Origin: JBBDMW01 sp040878005
GTDB taxonomy: Bacteria; Chloroflexota; Dehalococcoidia; Lucifugimonadales; Lucifugimonadaceae
Direction: 5' to 3'
NCBI GenBank assembly: GCA_040878005.1
Contig: JBBDMW010000074.1
Coordinates: 1 to 45,647, forward strand
DNA: 45,647 nucleotides
Shown: positions 6,748 through 14,919 of the stretch, in pieces
Numbering within the stretch: the stretch's first letter is position 1
Layout: each line of letters opens with the position of its first letter
Program-made: the position numbers and the translations under genes
The notes under the pieces: generated by a model
Told to the model about the DNA's origin: nothing
What the model saw: only the letters and a program-made list of their open reading frames with translations
Database searches by the model: none

Positions 6748-7710
6748 ATGACCCAAGTCAGCGAACGCGATAGCAACAACACATCGGCCTCGCCCGGCGA
6801 CGCCGTCATATACGTACGCGACCTCGTTAAGAAGTTCGGCAGCATCACAGCGGTGAACGGCCTTTCGTTCAGCGTGCGCGGCGGAGAGACGTACGGCCTC
6901 CTGGGACCCAACGGCGCGGGCAAAACAAGCACCATGCGCATGCTGAGCGCGCTCTCGCCCATCAGCGGCGGAGAGTTGCGCGTGGCAGGGTTGGACGTCA
7001 CGCGGCAGGGCAAGGAAGTCCGGCAGGTGCTGGGAGTGGTGACCCAGCATGATGGGCTGGACACGGATGTCACGGTGAAGCAGAACCTGGAGCTTTATGG
7101 GTACCTTGCGGGCCTGTCACGGAAGGTCGCCTCTGAGCGGGCCGCGGAAGTCCTGGAGTTCTTCGGCCTCAGCGACCGCGGGGGATCAGAGGTGGACGAG
7201 CTTTCCGGCGGCATGAAGCGCCGTCTTGCGATTGCACGGGCGCTCATGACTAGGCCGCGCGTGATCATCATGGACGAACCGACCACCGGGCTGGACCCGC
7301 AGAGCCGCAACCGGGTGTGGGAAGAGCTGGCGGTCCTGAAGTCCACAGGCGTGACCATTCTCATGTCCACCCACTACATGGAGGAGGCGTCCACATTATG
7401 TGATCGTGTGGCAATCATGGACCACGGCCGCATGCTTGATGAAGGCGCTCCCGATGAGCTGGTGGACCGGCACGCAGGCAGCGAGGTTGCACAGGTAAGG
7501 CTTGCCAATGGCACTCGTGATGAGGTGATCAGCGCGCTTGCAGGAATCGGCTACCCGTACCGGGAGGTGGGCGCTCTCATAAATGTGAACGGCCGCAACG
7601 GCGAAAGGCCGGACGTGTCGAGCCTGAACGGCGTGCGAGTGTCCTACAGGCCGTCCAACCTTGAAGACGTGTTCCTGGCCATCACAGGGCGGGAGTTGAG
7701 GGAAGAATGA
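6748..7710 (+). CDS. ABC transporter ATP-binding protein (DrrA-like)
   Basis: A 320-residue exporter ATPase. It has Walker A GPNGAGKTS, the Q-loop stretch GVVTQHDGLD, signature LSGGMKRRLAIARAL, Walker B with DEPTTGLDP, and a switch histidine in STHYMEEA. A C-terminal DrrA-type extension ends with LEDVFLAITGREL, the usual tail of this subfamily. The ATG at 6748 was chosen since the longer frame would begin inside the terminator. The last bases (ATGA) overlap the start of the permease, so the two are translationally coupled. The relatives include daunorubicin exporters, but no antibiotic cluster is nearby. Confidence 0.92.
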   Translation: MTQVSERDSNNTSASPGDAVIYVRDLVKKFGSITAVNGLSFSVRGGETYGLLGPNGAGKTSTMRMLSALSPISGGELRVAGLDVTRQGKEVRQVLGVVTQHDGLDTDVTVKQNLELYGYLAGLSRKVASERAAEVLEFFGLSDRGGSEVDELSGGMKRRLAIARALMTRPRVIIMDEPTTGLDPQSRNRVWEELAVLKSTGVTILMSTHYMEEASTLCDRVAIMDHGRMLDEGAPDELVDRHAGSEVAQVRLANGTRDEVISALAGIGYPYREVGALINVNGRNGERPDVSSLNGVRVSYRPSNLEDVFLAITGRELREE

Positions 7711-8498
7711 CCACAACAATGCGGCTTGCCGCGCCGCGGGTGCGCCTGCGCAGCGTGACCGGCATATGGATGCGGCACTTCGTGGCGCTGCTTCGGGTGT
7801 GGCGCGTCGCCATGACGTGGTTCCTGATAGAACCTGCGTTCATTCTGCTGGCCGTGGGGTTTGGCATTGGCCGGATCGTCGGCGATTTTGATGAAGCCGT
7901 GCCCTACGCCGTATTTGTGACGCCCGGAATCATTATTGGCTCGGCGATGTTCCACGCACTTTTCGAATGCTCCTGGAATTCGTATCACCGCATCGACAAT
8001 CGCCTGTACGAAACCATGCTCACCACGCCTCTCAGCGTTTCCGAGATGGCGATAGGGGAGATCCTGTGGGCCACCACACGCGCCCTGATAACTACCGTGA
8101 CCGTGGGAATCTTCGCGGCTGCGCTGGGGTGGCTTGACTCCTGGACTTCACTGGGAGTCCTGCTGGCGGCGATCTTCATAGGCGTGCAGTTTGGGGCAAT
8201 GGGCCTGATCTTCGCCGCGCTCGCTCCCAACACGCACTCGCTGTCGTTGGTGTTCACGGTGGTTGCCACGCCGTTGTACTTTTTCAGCGGAGCGTTTTTC
8301 CCAATCTCGGTCCTGCCGGAGTGGGCGCAGCCTTTCGCGTGGGCTGCCCCGTTGACCCCTGGCGTCCACCTGGCCAGGGGATTCGTGATGGGCAGCCTGG
8401 ATATCACTCACCTGTGGTCGGTGTTGTACATGATTGGCCTGACAGCTGTGATATACCCGGTTGCAGTGCACCTCCTCAAGCGACGGTTAATCAAATAG
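7707..8498 (+). CDS. ABC-2 type transporter permease (DrrB/NodJ-like)
   Basis: A 263-residue permease with six membrane segments. The first lies around residues 36-56. The family stretch ETMLTTPLSVSEMAIGEILW lies at about 95-114 and a PLYFFSGAFFPISVLPEWAQ segment at about 190-209. Both are typical of ABC-2 proteins of the NodJ/DrrB group. It is coupled by a four-base overlap to the ATPase gene. The pair would export a hydrophobic molecule, lipid or glycan; the sequence does not say which. Confidence 0.9.
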   Translation: MTTTMRLAAPRVRLRSVTGIWMRHFVALLRVWRVAMTWFLIEPAFILLAVGFGIGRIVGDFDEAVPYAVFVTPGIIIGSAMFHALFECSWNSYHRIDNRLYETMLTTPLSVSEMAIGEILWATTRALITTVTVGIFAAALGWLDSWTSLGVLLAAIFIGVQFGAMGLIFAALAPNTHSLSLVFTVVATPLYFFSGAFFPISVLPEWAQPFAWAAPLTPGVHLARGFVMGSLDITHLWSVLYMIGLTAVIYPVAVHLLKRRLIK

Positions 8499-8595
8499 GC
8501 ATCCTGTTTTAGCGCCAGTCCTGCCAGCCATGGCTACAAGCGGCGGGCATTTGGCGCATGAACCAGGGCTGAGATCGGCGCCCTGGGCTGAAAGT

Positions 8596-8687
8596 GTGCC
8601 CGCTGGCGAAAGGCCTGGTTTGAGTTGGGCATGTGAATTAATTCACACTCATCCCAACTTGAATAGTCGCAAATTCCTTGCGGGCAC
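8596..8687. repeat. 92-bp nested palindrome upstream of tRNA-Ser
   Basis: Three inverted repeats share nearly one centre. The outer is GTGCCCGC (8596-8603) with GCGGGCAC (8680-8687). The middle is AGTTGGG (8623-8629) with CCCAACT (8653-8659). The inner is the perfect 14-base palindrome GTGAATTAATTCAC (8633-8646). Their centres differ by at most two bases. The intervening arms pair only poorly. There is no T tract, so it does not look like a simple terminator of the upstream permease gene. Confidence 0.7.
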
Positions 8688-8737
8688 TTGCGTTACATGG
8701 CTACAGTTGACTCAAGGTCACAGTGATCGTGATTCAC

Positions 8738-8830
8738 GGAGGGGTCGCATAGTGGTCTAGTGCGCCCGCCTGCTAAGCGGGTTGGGGGTGTTGAGCCCCC
8801 TCGCGGGTTCGAATCCCGCTCCCTCCGCCA
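8738..8830 (+). tRNA. tRNA-Ser(GCT)
   Basis: A complete 93-base class II tRNA with encoded CCA. The acceptor stem is GGAGGGG with TCCCTCC (one G-T pair). The anticodon stem CCCGC/GCGGG encloses the loop CTGCTAA, with anticodon GCT at 8772-8774. A long variable arm (GGGGG/CCCCC) and the T arm GCGGG-TTCGAAT-CCCGC follow. The long variable arm and anticodon both say serine, reading AGC/AGU. A small hairpin TTCGCA/TGCGAA at 8835-8849 lies directly after the 3' end and may help processing or termination. Confidence 0.97.
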
Positions 8831-8929
8831 TCCATTCGCATAGTGCGAAGTTGCAAAGCACACGGCGACCAGTTTTACCTCCGTTACTGCTATTCCTGAA
8901 GGTTTAGCCGAAGGAGATTTCCTCCGGTC

Positions 8930-10246
8930 ATGGCGACTTATCACGTCTGGACAGTTGGCTGCCAGATGAATAAATCTGACTCCGAGCGCCTCGCGAGCGG
9001 GCTAGAGCAGATGGGGCTTATCGCGGTCGACAGCCCTGAACAGGCCGATGTGGTAGTGCTCAATACCTGTGTCGTCCGGCAGTCCGCCGAGGATACGGCC
9101 ACTGGCATGCTCGGCAAGCTCAAGGCCGTAAAGGCAGATAACCCGGACAGGGTTGTGGCGGTTATGGGCTGCATGGTCGGCCCGAAGCAGGACGACCTGA
9201 GCCGGCGGTTCCCGCAGGTGGATGTCTGGGCGAGGCCGCAGCAGTTCGAGCCAATATTGCGAGCGGCGGGCGGCATGACCGGTGTGGACCCGGAAGGGTG
9301 CCTGTCTTCATTGACGCCGGTTGCTCCGCAGGTGGCGACGTTCGCGCCCATTGTCCATGGCTGCGACAAGTTTTGCTCGTTCTGCATCATTCCATACCGT
9401 CGTGGCAGGGAGATAAGCCGTCCAGTGGACGAGTTGGTTCACGAGATGGAGATGCTGACGGCCCGCGGCGTGAGAGACGTTACGCTGCTGGGCCAGAACG
9501 TTGACTCGTACGGTCATGATCTCAGCCCGCGCCGTGACCTTGCAGACCTGCTGGAGGCTGTGCATGAGGTGGACGGCCTGGAGCGCATCCGTTTCCTGAC
9601 ATCCCACCCGAACGACATGTCGACGCGGATCATCCGCGCCGTCGCTGATTTGCCAAAGGTCTGCGAGAACGTAAACCTGCCGGTGCAGGCAGGCGATGAC
9701 ACCGTCCTGGCGGACATGCGCCGGGGCTACACCTCCAGCCAGTACCTTGAGAAGGTCAATGAGATACGGGAAACGATCCCTGACGTAATACTGACTACAG
9801 ACCTTATCGTAGGGTTTCCCGGAGAAACCGAAGCGCAGTTCCAGCGCTCGATCGACCTGCTTGAGCGGGTCCGGTTCGATAAGGTCCATGCCGCCGCATA
9901 TTCCATGCGCCCCGGCACTGTTGCCTCACGGCGTATGCCGGACACCCTGGACCGCGACGAGAAGAAGCGCCGCCTCGCGGTCGTCGGTGAGGTCCAGGAG
10001 CGCATCCAGCGGCAGATCAACGCCACATTCGTGGGACGCGAGTTTGAAATCCTGGTGGACGGCCACACCCGCGGCCGCAACCACGGACGGACTCGCGGAG
10101 ACAAGCTTGTGTACGTAAGCGGGAGCAAGACCGGCACAGGTGATCTCGTGAACGTGACGATCACGGAATCGTCCCCCTGGTCACTCGAAGGCTCGGTAAT
10201 CACGAGGTCCCCGGAATCATCGCCGGCGAAGGTGCCCGTAGCATGA
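8930..10246 (+). CDS. miaB: tRNA-2-methylthio-N6-dimethylallyladenosine synthase MiaB
   Basis: A 438-residue radical-SAM methylthiotransferase. It adds the 2-methylthio group to i6A37 of tRNAs reading codons that start with U. The N-terminal UPF0004 domain holds three cluster cysteines (VGCQMNKSDSE, LNTCVVRQSAEDTA, MGCMVG). The radical-SAM motif is CDKFCSFC at about residues 144-151 and is followed by IIPYRRGREISR. A C-terminal TRAM domain covers about 365-430. The MNKSDSE form favours MiaB over RimO or MtaB. The ATG at 8930 has AAGGAG about a dozen bases upstream. Its stop overlaps nadA by four bases. Confidence 0.93.
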   Translation: MATYHVWTVGCQMNKSDSERLASGLEQMGLIAVDSPEQADVVVLNTCVVRQSAEDTATGMLGKLKAVKADNPDRVVAVMGCMVGPKQDDLSRRFPQVDVWARPQQFEPILRAAGGMTGVDPEGCLSSLTPVAPQVATFAPIVHGCDKFCSFCIIPYRRGREISRPVDELVHEMEMLTARGVRDVTLLGQNVDSYGHDLSPRRDLADLLEAVHEVDGLERIRFLTSHPNDMSTRIIRAVADLPKVCENVNLPVQAGDDTVLADMRRGYTSSQYLEKVNEIRETIPDVILTTDLIVGFPGETEAQFQRSIDLLERVRFDKVHAAAYSMRPGTVASRRMPDTLDRDEKKRRLAVVGEVQERIQRQINATFVGREFEILVDGHTRGRNHGRTRGDKLVYVSGSKTGTGDLVNVTITESSPWSLEGSVITRSPESSPAKVPVA

Positions 10247-11457
10247 CAACACTGAAGAGTCGTCAGACGGCAATCCCCATAACTGAACTAGAGCAGTCCG
10301 CCTTCTGCCAGACAGGAGGCAACCTGCGGACCCAGACGCTGGAGGAGGAGTTCAAATCCGGTGTCCGATGGCAGAAGGTGCCCACCCGGTACCTGAAGCT
10401 CAGCCCCGAGGAGATAGACGCAGGCATCGCCGAGGCCCGCGAGGCGCTTGGCGAGAAGGTGATACTCCTCGGCCATCACTACCAGCGTGATGACGTGATC
10501 AAGTACGCGGACTTCCGCGGGGACTCCTACCTGCTTTCCAAAAAGGCGGCAGGGGAGCGCGGCGCAAAAGCCGTGGTCTTCTGCGGGGTCCACTTCATGG
10601 CGGAGACGGCAGACATCCTGACCGCCGCCGACCAGAGCGTGATCCTGCCAAACATGGCAGCAGGCTGCTCCATGGCTGACATGGCAGCCACGGAAGACGT
10701 TGAGGACTGCTGGGACGACCTGGAGTCGGTTCTCGGCAGGGGCGATGAGGTCATTCCCATCACTTATATGAACTCGACAGCCGCCATCAAGGCACTGTGC
10801 GGACGCAATGGCGGAATCGTGTGCACGTCCAGCAACGCCGACAAGGCATTCGAGTGGGCGTATGAGCGCGGCAAGCGGGTGCTGTTCCTGCCGGACCAGC
10901 ACCTTGGCCGCAACACTGGCCTGAAGCTCGGAATGCCGCTGGATGACATGGCGGTATGGAACCCCCACCGGCCAATGGGCGGACTGACGCCTGAGCAGAT
11001 ACGCCGCTCCAGGCTGTTGCTGTGGCAGGGTCACTGCTCAGTTCACACCCGTTTCACCGTTGACCAGGTGCGCCAGGCCCGCGAGAGTCACCCTGACGTG
11101 ACGGTAATCGTTCATCCCGAGTGCACCATGGAAGTGGTGAACGAGGCTGACATATCCGGCTCCACCGAGCTGATAGTCAAGATGATCAACGAGGCGCCGG
11201 CAGGCTCATCATGGGCGGTCGGCACTGAAATCAACCTGGTGAACAGGCTCGCGGCTGAGAACCCTGACAAGACCGTGTTCTGCCTGGACCCGGTAGTATG
11301 CCCGTGTGCCACCATGTACCGCATACACCCGGCATATGTGCTGTGGGTTCTCGAGGGCCTGATGGCAGGCCTGGTGATCAACCGCATAAGCGTCCCGGAG
11401 GACACGGCACGCGACGCGAAGGTTGCCCTTGACCGGATGATGGAGATCAGCGGCTAG
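10243..11457 (+). CDS. nadA: Quinolinate synthase NadA
   Basis: A 404-residue [4Fe-4S] quinolinate synthase. It condenses iminoaspartate with dihydroxyacetone phosphate in de novo NAD synthesis. The long form is seen, with about 70 extra N-terminal residues before ILLGHHYQRDDV. Three cluster cysteines fit the family: AAGCSMADMA, VIVHPECTMEV and VVCPCATMYRI. The start overlaps miaB (ATGA) and nadC follows, so miaB-nadA-nadC is one unit. The aspartate oxidase nadB that supplies iminoaspartate is not in the window. Confidence 0.96.
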   Translation: MTTLKSRQTAIPITELEQSAFCQTGGNLRTQTLEEEFKSGVRWQKVPTRYLKLSPEEIDAGIAEAREALGEKVILLGHHYQRDDVIKYADFRGDSYLLSKKAAGERGAKAVVFCGVHFMAETADILTAADQSVILPNMAAGCSMADMAATEDVEDCWDDLESVLGRGDEVIPITYMNSTAAIKALCGRNGGIVCTSSNADKAFEWAYERGKRVLFLPDQHLGRNTGLKLGMPLDDMAVWNPHRPMGGLTPEQIRRSRLLLWQGHCSVHTRFTVDQVRQARESHPDVTVIVHPECTMEVVNEADISGSTELIVKMINEAPAGSSWAVGTEINLVNRLAAENPDKTVFCLDPVVCPCATMYRIHPAYVLWVLEGLMAGLVINRISVPEDTARDAKVALDRMMEISG

Positions 11458-11500
11458 CAGGGTGGCCCTGCGGCCATTACAAAGAGAGCGGCAGGCCAGC

Positions 11501-12355
11501 ATGCTTCCATACCCGGGCGAGCTTGAGCGGATCATCGATGCCGCCCTTGCCGAGGACCTCACCGGCGGGGACGTGACCACCGCTGCCCTCATCCCGCCGC
11601 ACATTGAGGCTAGCGCCGACGTGGTTCCGAAGGCGCCCGGTGTGCTGGCAGGCGTGGGCGTGGCGCTGGCGGTGTTCCAGCGAGTGGACCCAGCCCTGGC
11701 GGTAAGCCCGGCGTTGCTGGATGGCGACCGCGTAGAGGGTGGCGAGGTGGTTGCCTCCGTCAGGGGCCGCCTTGGGAGCATTTTGTCTGCTGAGCGTACG
11801 GCGCTTAACTTCATGCAGCGCATGAGCGGCATCGCCACCCTGACTGCCAGGTACGCCGCCGCTGTCAGCGGCACTGGCGCGGTCATCGTGGACACCCGCA
11901 AGACAGCGCCGGGGCTGCGGTCGCTCGACAAGTACGCCGTCGCGCTGGGCGGCGGGAAGAACCACCGCAGGAACCTGGCTGACGGCGTGCTAATAAAAGA
12001 CAACCACATAGCGGCCCTGCAGGCTGAGGGCGTCAGCCTTCCCCAGATAATTCGCCGGGCACGCACACGCGCTCCCCACACCGTCCGAATCGAAGTGGAA
12101 GTCGAGACCATCGAGGAGACGCGGGCCGCAGTGGAGGCGGGCGCTGACATCATCATGCTGGACAACATGACCCTGGATGAGATGCGCGAGGCGGCGGGCA
12201 TTGCGAAGGGGCGCTGCCTTACCGAAGCTTCTGGTGGCATCACGCTGGACAACGTGGCAGACGTTGCGGCTACCGGCGTGGATCTGATCTCCATAGGTGC
12301 GTTGACGCATTCGCCGCGGGCGCTGGATATATCGCTGGACTTCGCATCGGCGTAA
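11501..12355 (+). CDS. nadC: Nicotinate-nucleotide pyrophosphorylase (carboxylating) NadC
   Basis: A 284-residue quinolinate phosphoribosyltransferase. It turns quinolinate and PRPP into nicotinate mononucleotide, directly downstream of quinolinate synthase. Motifs: ALAEDLTGGDVTT near the N-terminus, LNFMQRMSGIATLTARY, the arginine-rich DTRKTAPGLRSLDKYAV, GGGKNHR, and the C-terminal barrel residues DIIMLDNM and EASGGITLDNV. The ATG at 11501 gives family length; an in-frame GTG at 11462 would add 13 residues with no family likeness. Confidence 0.95.
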   Translation: MLPYPGELERIIDAALAEDLTGGDVTTAALIPPHIEASADVVPKAPGVLAGVGVALAVFQRVDPALAVSPALLDGDRVEGGEVVASVRGRLGSILSAERTALNFMQRMSGIATLTARYAAAVSGTGAVIVDTRKTAPGLRSLDKYAVALGGGKNHRRNLADGVLIKDNHIAALQAEGVSLPQIIRRARTRAPHTVRIEVEVETIEETRAAVEAGADIIMLDNMTLDEMREAAGIAKGRCLTEASGGITLDNVADVAATGVDLISIGALTHSPRALDISLDFASA

Positions 12356-12417
12356 GCTGTCACCCCGCGACCAGGCCCTGACGATTCGGGTGCTGCTCGT
12401 TGTTGCAGGAGGGCCAG

Positions 12418-13872
12418 TTGACGTACCGCCGGTGGACGGCTGCCGTACTGATTGCCGTTGCCGTATTCATTGCTTCGTGCGGCGGCGTTACCGACCCAAG
12501 CCCTGAAACCACCGCCACGCCAGCGGCCACCGGGACCGCGGAACCGTCGCCCACAGTACCGCCGGCAACCGCAACCCCGCTTCTCGCAACGGCGACTCCC
12601 ACTGCCATTCCGCCCACCAGTACGCCGGCGCCCATTGCCACGCCGCGGCCGCCGAGAGTGGTGGCTGAAGGGTGGGTCAACCGCATCGCCTTCGCAGCCA
12701 CAGACGGGGCGGTTTACACGATCAATCCGGACGGCTCAGACAGGCGACGGGTGTCACCTGAATTCACAGCCGCGGATGGTGATGCCGGGCCTCGTCACAC
12801 CTGGCCCGTCTGGTCGCCTGATGGCGGCAGCCTGGTGTTTTCAAGCATGACTCCGGTACTGGGCAATTCCATTGACATCGCGTTGATGCGGGGCGATGCC
12901 CTGGGGGCACATGCGCCGGTCATCATCTTTGCAGACGACCCGCAGAGCAACGGTGTGGGGTCTAGCACCCCGCACTATGCCGCGTGGTCGCCAGATGGGG
13001 GCAGCATCGTCCTGATCACCGGCACTGGCCAGGGGCTCGTCACGGTGGTGATTGACAGCGATTACGGCAACAACGTTCGCCGGATGGCAGAGGGGCAGCC
13101 GGTGTACATGGACTGGTCCCGGGACTCGCAGTACCTGTTGGTGCACCTCGATGCCATTCTGCTACTGAACACATTCGCTCCCGACGGCAGCCGGAGTGGA
13201 CTGTCGCCGGTTGGCAGGGGATCCATCTCTTACCACTCACCCCAATGGTCTCCTGCTGGCAACCGGTACCTGTACACGGACGTCACTGACGGGGTCACTC
13301 ACCTGAAGATCGGCAAGCCGGGAGAGGAGGCGACGGTGATTCGGGACATCGTCGGCCCGGCCGCGTTCTCTTGGTCTCCGGACGGGTCTAGGTTTGCGGT
13401 GGTTACAGGTGACGGCGGGCAGTACTTTGAAAGTCTCAGCATCCTTTCTGGCGACGGGGCAGGGGAGACGGTGCTGATAGAGAAGCAGTTGCTTGGCTTC
13501 TGGTGGTCTCCGGACGGAACACGGTTGGCGCTTGCGGCGCCACATGAGCAGGTGCGGGACGCCATCGCCTGGACTGTCATCGACGTGGACACCGGCACGG
13601 AAACTCACCTTGCGGTTAACGTGCCCACGGAGGAGTTCATGTTCATGCAGTTCTTCTTCGACCAGTACGTGGTCTCCCACCAGCTATGGTCGCCGGACAG
13701 CACGCGCCTGGTGCTTTCGGGCGCGCTCATCGAACCTGCCGGGTTGGGGCAGGACGGCATGGTTGACCCGCCGGATGGGCTTCGGGCCGGGATATGGGTC
13801 GTTGACGCCAGCGGAGAACAGCCTCCCGTGCAACTGGGTGAAGGACGGATAGCTGCGTGGTCGCCGAAGTGA
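12418..13872 (+). CDS. Lipoprotein with PD40/TolB-like beta-propeller
   Basis: A 484-residue secreted lipoprotein. The signal peptide TAAVLIAVAVFIASC ends in a lipobox cysteine at about residue 21. A Pro/Thr/Ala-rich linker (TPAATGTAEPSPTVPPATAT) spans roughly residues 30-80. A beta-propeller of PD40 repeats follows, with recurrent W-S-P-D-G-(S/T) motifs, for example PVWSPDGGSLVF, AAWSPDGGSIVL, FSWSPDGSRFAV and WWSPDGTRLAL. The start is the TTG at 12418, since AGGAGGG lies five bases before it. It probably binds a ligand or protein on the outer face of the membrane. No functional partner is evident nearby. Confidence 0.85.
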   Translation: MTYRRWTAAVLIAVAVFIASCGGVTDPSPETTATPAATGTAEPSPTVPPATATPLLATATPTAIPPTSTPAPIATPRPPRVVAEGWVNRIAFAATDGAVYTINPDGSDRRRVSPEFTAADGDAGPRHTWPVWSPDGGSLVFSSMTPVLGNSIDIALMRGDALGAHAPVIIFADDPQSNGVGSSTPHYAAWSPDGGSIVLITGTGQGLVTVVIDSDYGNNVRRMAEGQPVYMDWSRDSQYLLVHLDAILLLNTFAPDGSRSGLSPVGRGSISYHSPQWSPAGNRYLYTDVTDGVTHLKIGKPGEEATVIRDIVGPAAFSWSPDGSRFAVVTGDGGQYFESLSILSGDGAGETVLIEKQLLGFWWSPDGTRLALAAPHEQVRDAIAWTVIDVDTGTETHLAVNVPTEEFMFMQFFFDQYVVSHQLWSPDSTRLVLSGALIEPAGLGQDGMVDPPDGLRAGIWVVDASGEQPPVQLGEGRIAAWSPK

Positions 13873-13892
13873 CTCGGGCTTGAGAGGGCCGA

Positions 13893-14363
13893 TCAGCCCC
13901 GGCGCGGGGCATGACGGTTGATCGTGTCCAGCACGAACGTCGCCGGTCCGTCGTTTTCGAGCGCGACGAGCATCTTTGCTCCGAATACGCCGGTCTGAAC
14001 CTTCAGCCCACTCAATCGGAACGCATCTACAAGCCCGTTGAATACGGGTTCGGATACCGGGCCGGGTGCGGCATCGGTGAACCCCGGCCTGCGGCCCTTG
14101 CGGGTGCTGGCATACAGGGTGAACTGGCTGACCAGCAGTATTTCAGCGCCAATCTCCAGCGCCGACCGGTCGAACCCTGATTGATCGTTCTCGGCAGGAA
14201 ATATGCGGAGGTTCAGCGTCTTGTCCACGAGGTAGCTGATGTCCTCGTCTGTATCGTCATGCGTCACGCCGACGAGAATGGCCAGGCCGGGGCCGATCTC
14301 GCCTACTGCCTGGCTATCCACGCGGACAGCGGCGTTAGTCACGCGCTGGATTACTGCTCGCAT
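13893..14363 (-). CDS. dtd: D-aminoacyl-tRNA deacylase
   Basis: A 156-residue DTD, which hydrolyses D-aminoacyl-tRNA and glycyl-tRNA(Ala) as a chirality proofreader. Diagnostic features are MRAVIQRVTNAAVRVD at the start, the SQFTLYASTRKGRRPGF active-site motif at about residues 79-95, and the Gly-cisPro motif in NDGPATFVLDT near the C-terminus. It is the last gene of a minus-strand run after the FmdB-like gene, with three bases between them, and is convergent with the beta-propeller lipoprotein gene. Confidence 0.95.
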   Translation of the reverse strand: MRAVIQRVTNAAVRVDSQAVGEIGPGLAILVGVTHDDTDEDISYLVDKTLNLRIFPAENDQSGFDRSALEIGAEILLVSQFTLYASTRKGRRPGFTDAAPGPVSEPVFNGLVDAFRLSGLKVQTGVFGAKMLVALENDGPATFVLDTINRHAPRRG

Positions 14364-14366
14364 TGC

Positions 14367-14741
14367 TTAGTGAGTGTGCGTGTCGGGGCCGTGGCTGTGG
14401 CCGCCGCTTGAGGCGCTGCCGCTGCTGGCTGAGGAATCAGCCTTGGTCTCGCTGGACTTCTTCTCGGGAGCGCTCCCGGAGGAGCCGGAGTCGGAAGATC
14501 CGTTGGAATCGGGCGAGCTTGAAGAAGAGTTGCTTGACGACGACGAACCGTTGGAGGATCCGGACCTGGCATGGTCCGTTGTGTAAAAGCCTGAGCCTTT
14601 GTAGATCACCGTCGGAATCGACATCTGGCGCTCAGAAGGGCTGCCGCACTTCGGGCAATCGGCTCCTGGCTCAGAATGGAAACTCTGAACTTTCTCAAAC
14701 ACGGTGCTGCATGATGTGCAGCGGTAGTCATATCTGGGCAC
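14367..14741 (-). CDS. FmdB-family zinc-ribbon protein with Ser-rich tail
   Basis: A 124-residue protein. The first 60 residues are an FmdB/CxxC_CXXC_SSSS zinc ribbon (YDYRCTSCSTVFEKVQSF, then CPKCGS) with the usual IPTVIYKGSGFY end. The last 60 residues are an unstructured Ser/Gly/Asn tail ending in a His-rich HSHGPDTHTH. The GTG at 14741 was chosen because GGAGG lies five bases upstream and the product then begins like other family members. The family is abundant and possibly regulatory; its role is unsettled. The His-rich end could bind metal. Confidence 0.85.
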   Translation of the reverse strand: MPRYDYRCTSCSTVFEKVQSFHSEPGADCPKCGSPSERQMSIPTVIYKGSGFYTTDHARSGSSNGSSSSSNSSSSSPDSNGSSDSGSSGSAPEKKSSETKADSSASSGSASSGGHSHGPDTHTH

Positions 14742-14760
14742 ACTGGCCTCCACGCGAAAG

Positions 14761-14780
14761 CGCGAGTGTTGACACTCGCG
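14761..14780. other. Perfect 8-bp hairpin between purL and the FmdB-like gene
   Basis: CGCGAGTG (14761-14768) and CACTCGCG (14773-14780) form a perfect stem with a four-base loop. It lies 19 bases before the GTG start of the FmdB-like gene. It lacks a T tract on either strand, so it is more likely an RNA processing or stability element than a terminator. Confidence 0.45.
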
Positions 14781-14919
14781 CCGTTCGGCTGTTAAGAGCG
14801 AATCAGTTCAATTATCGCGCAGCTTTCATAGAATACCTGTAGAAGCTTCAAAACTCGCAGCCTTGCGGGTCAAATGCCATCGTAATGACGGGACATTTGG
14901 CGACGCGCCGGCGTGTGGC

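Noticed and set aside
5932..7050. A 372-codon minus-strand open frame
   Set aside because: Antisense to moaD-moaE and the DrrA-like ATPase, both well supported; it also runs across the terminator at 6696-6728.
8738..10246. tRNA-Ser(GCT) next to miaB as a functional pair
   Set aside because: MiaB acts on tRNAs reading U-initial codons; tRNA-Ser(GCT) reads AGC/AGU and is not a substrate, so adjacency is probably chance.
11209..12363. A 384-codon minus-strand open frame
   Set aside because: It lies antisense to nadC and the end of nadA, has low-complexity Ser/Arg composition and no family likeness; it is a GC-bias shadow.
14769..14797. TTGACA followed at 17 bases by TTAAGA, a possible plus-strand promoter
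   Set aside because: The TTGACA is part of the perfect hairpin at 14761-14780, the -10 match is poor, and no plus-strand gene follows.
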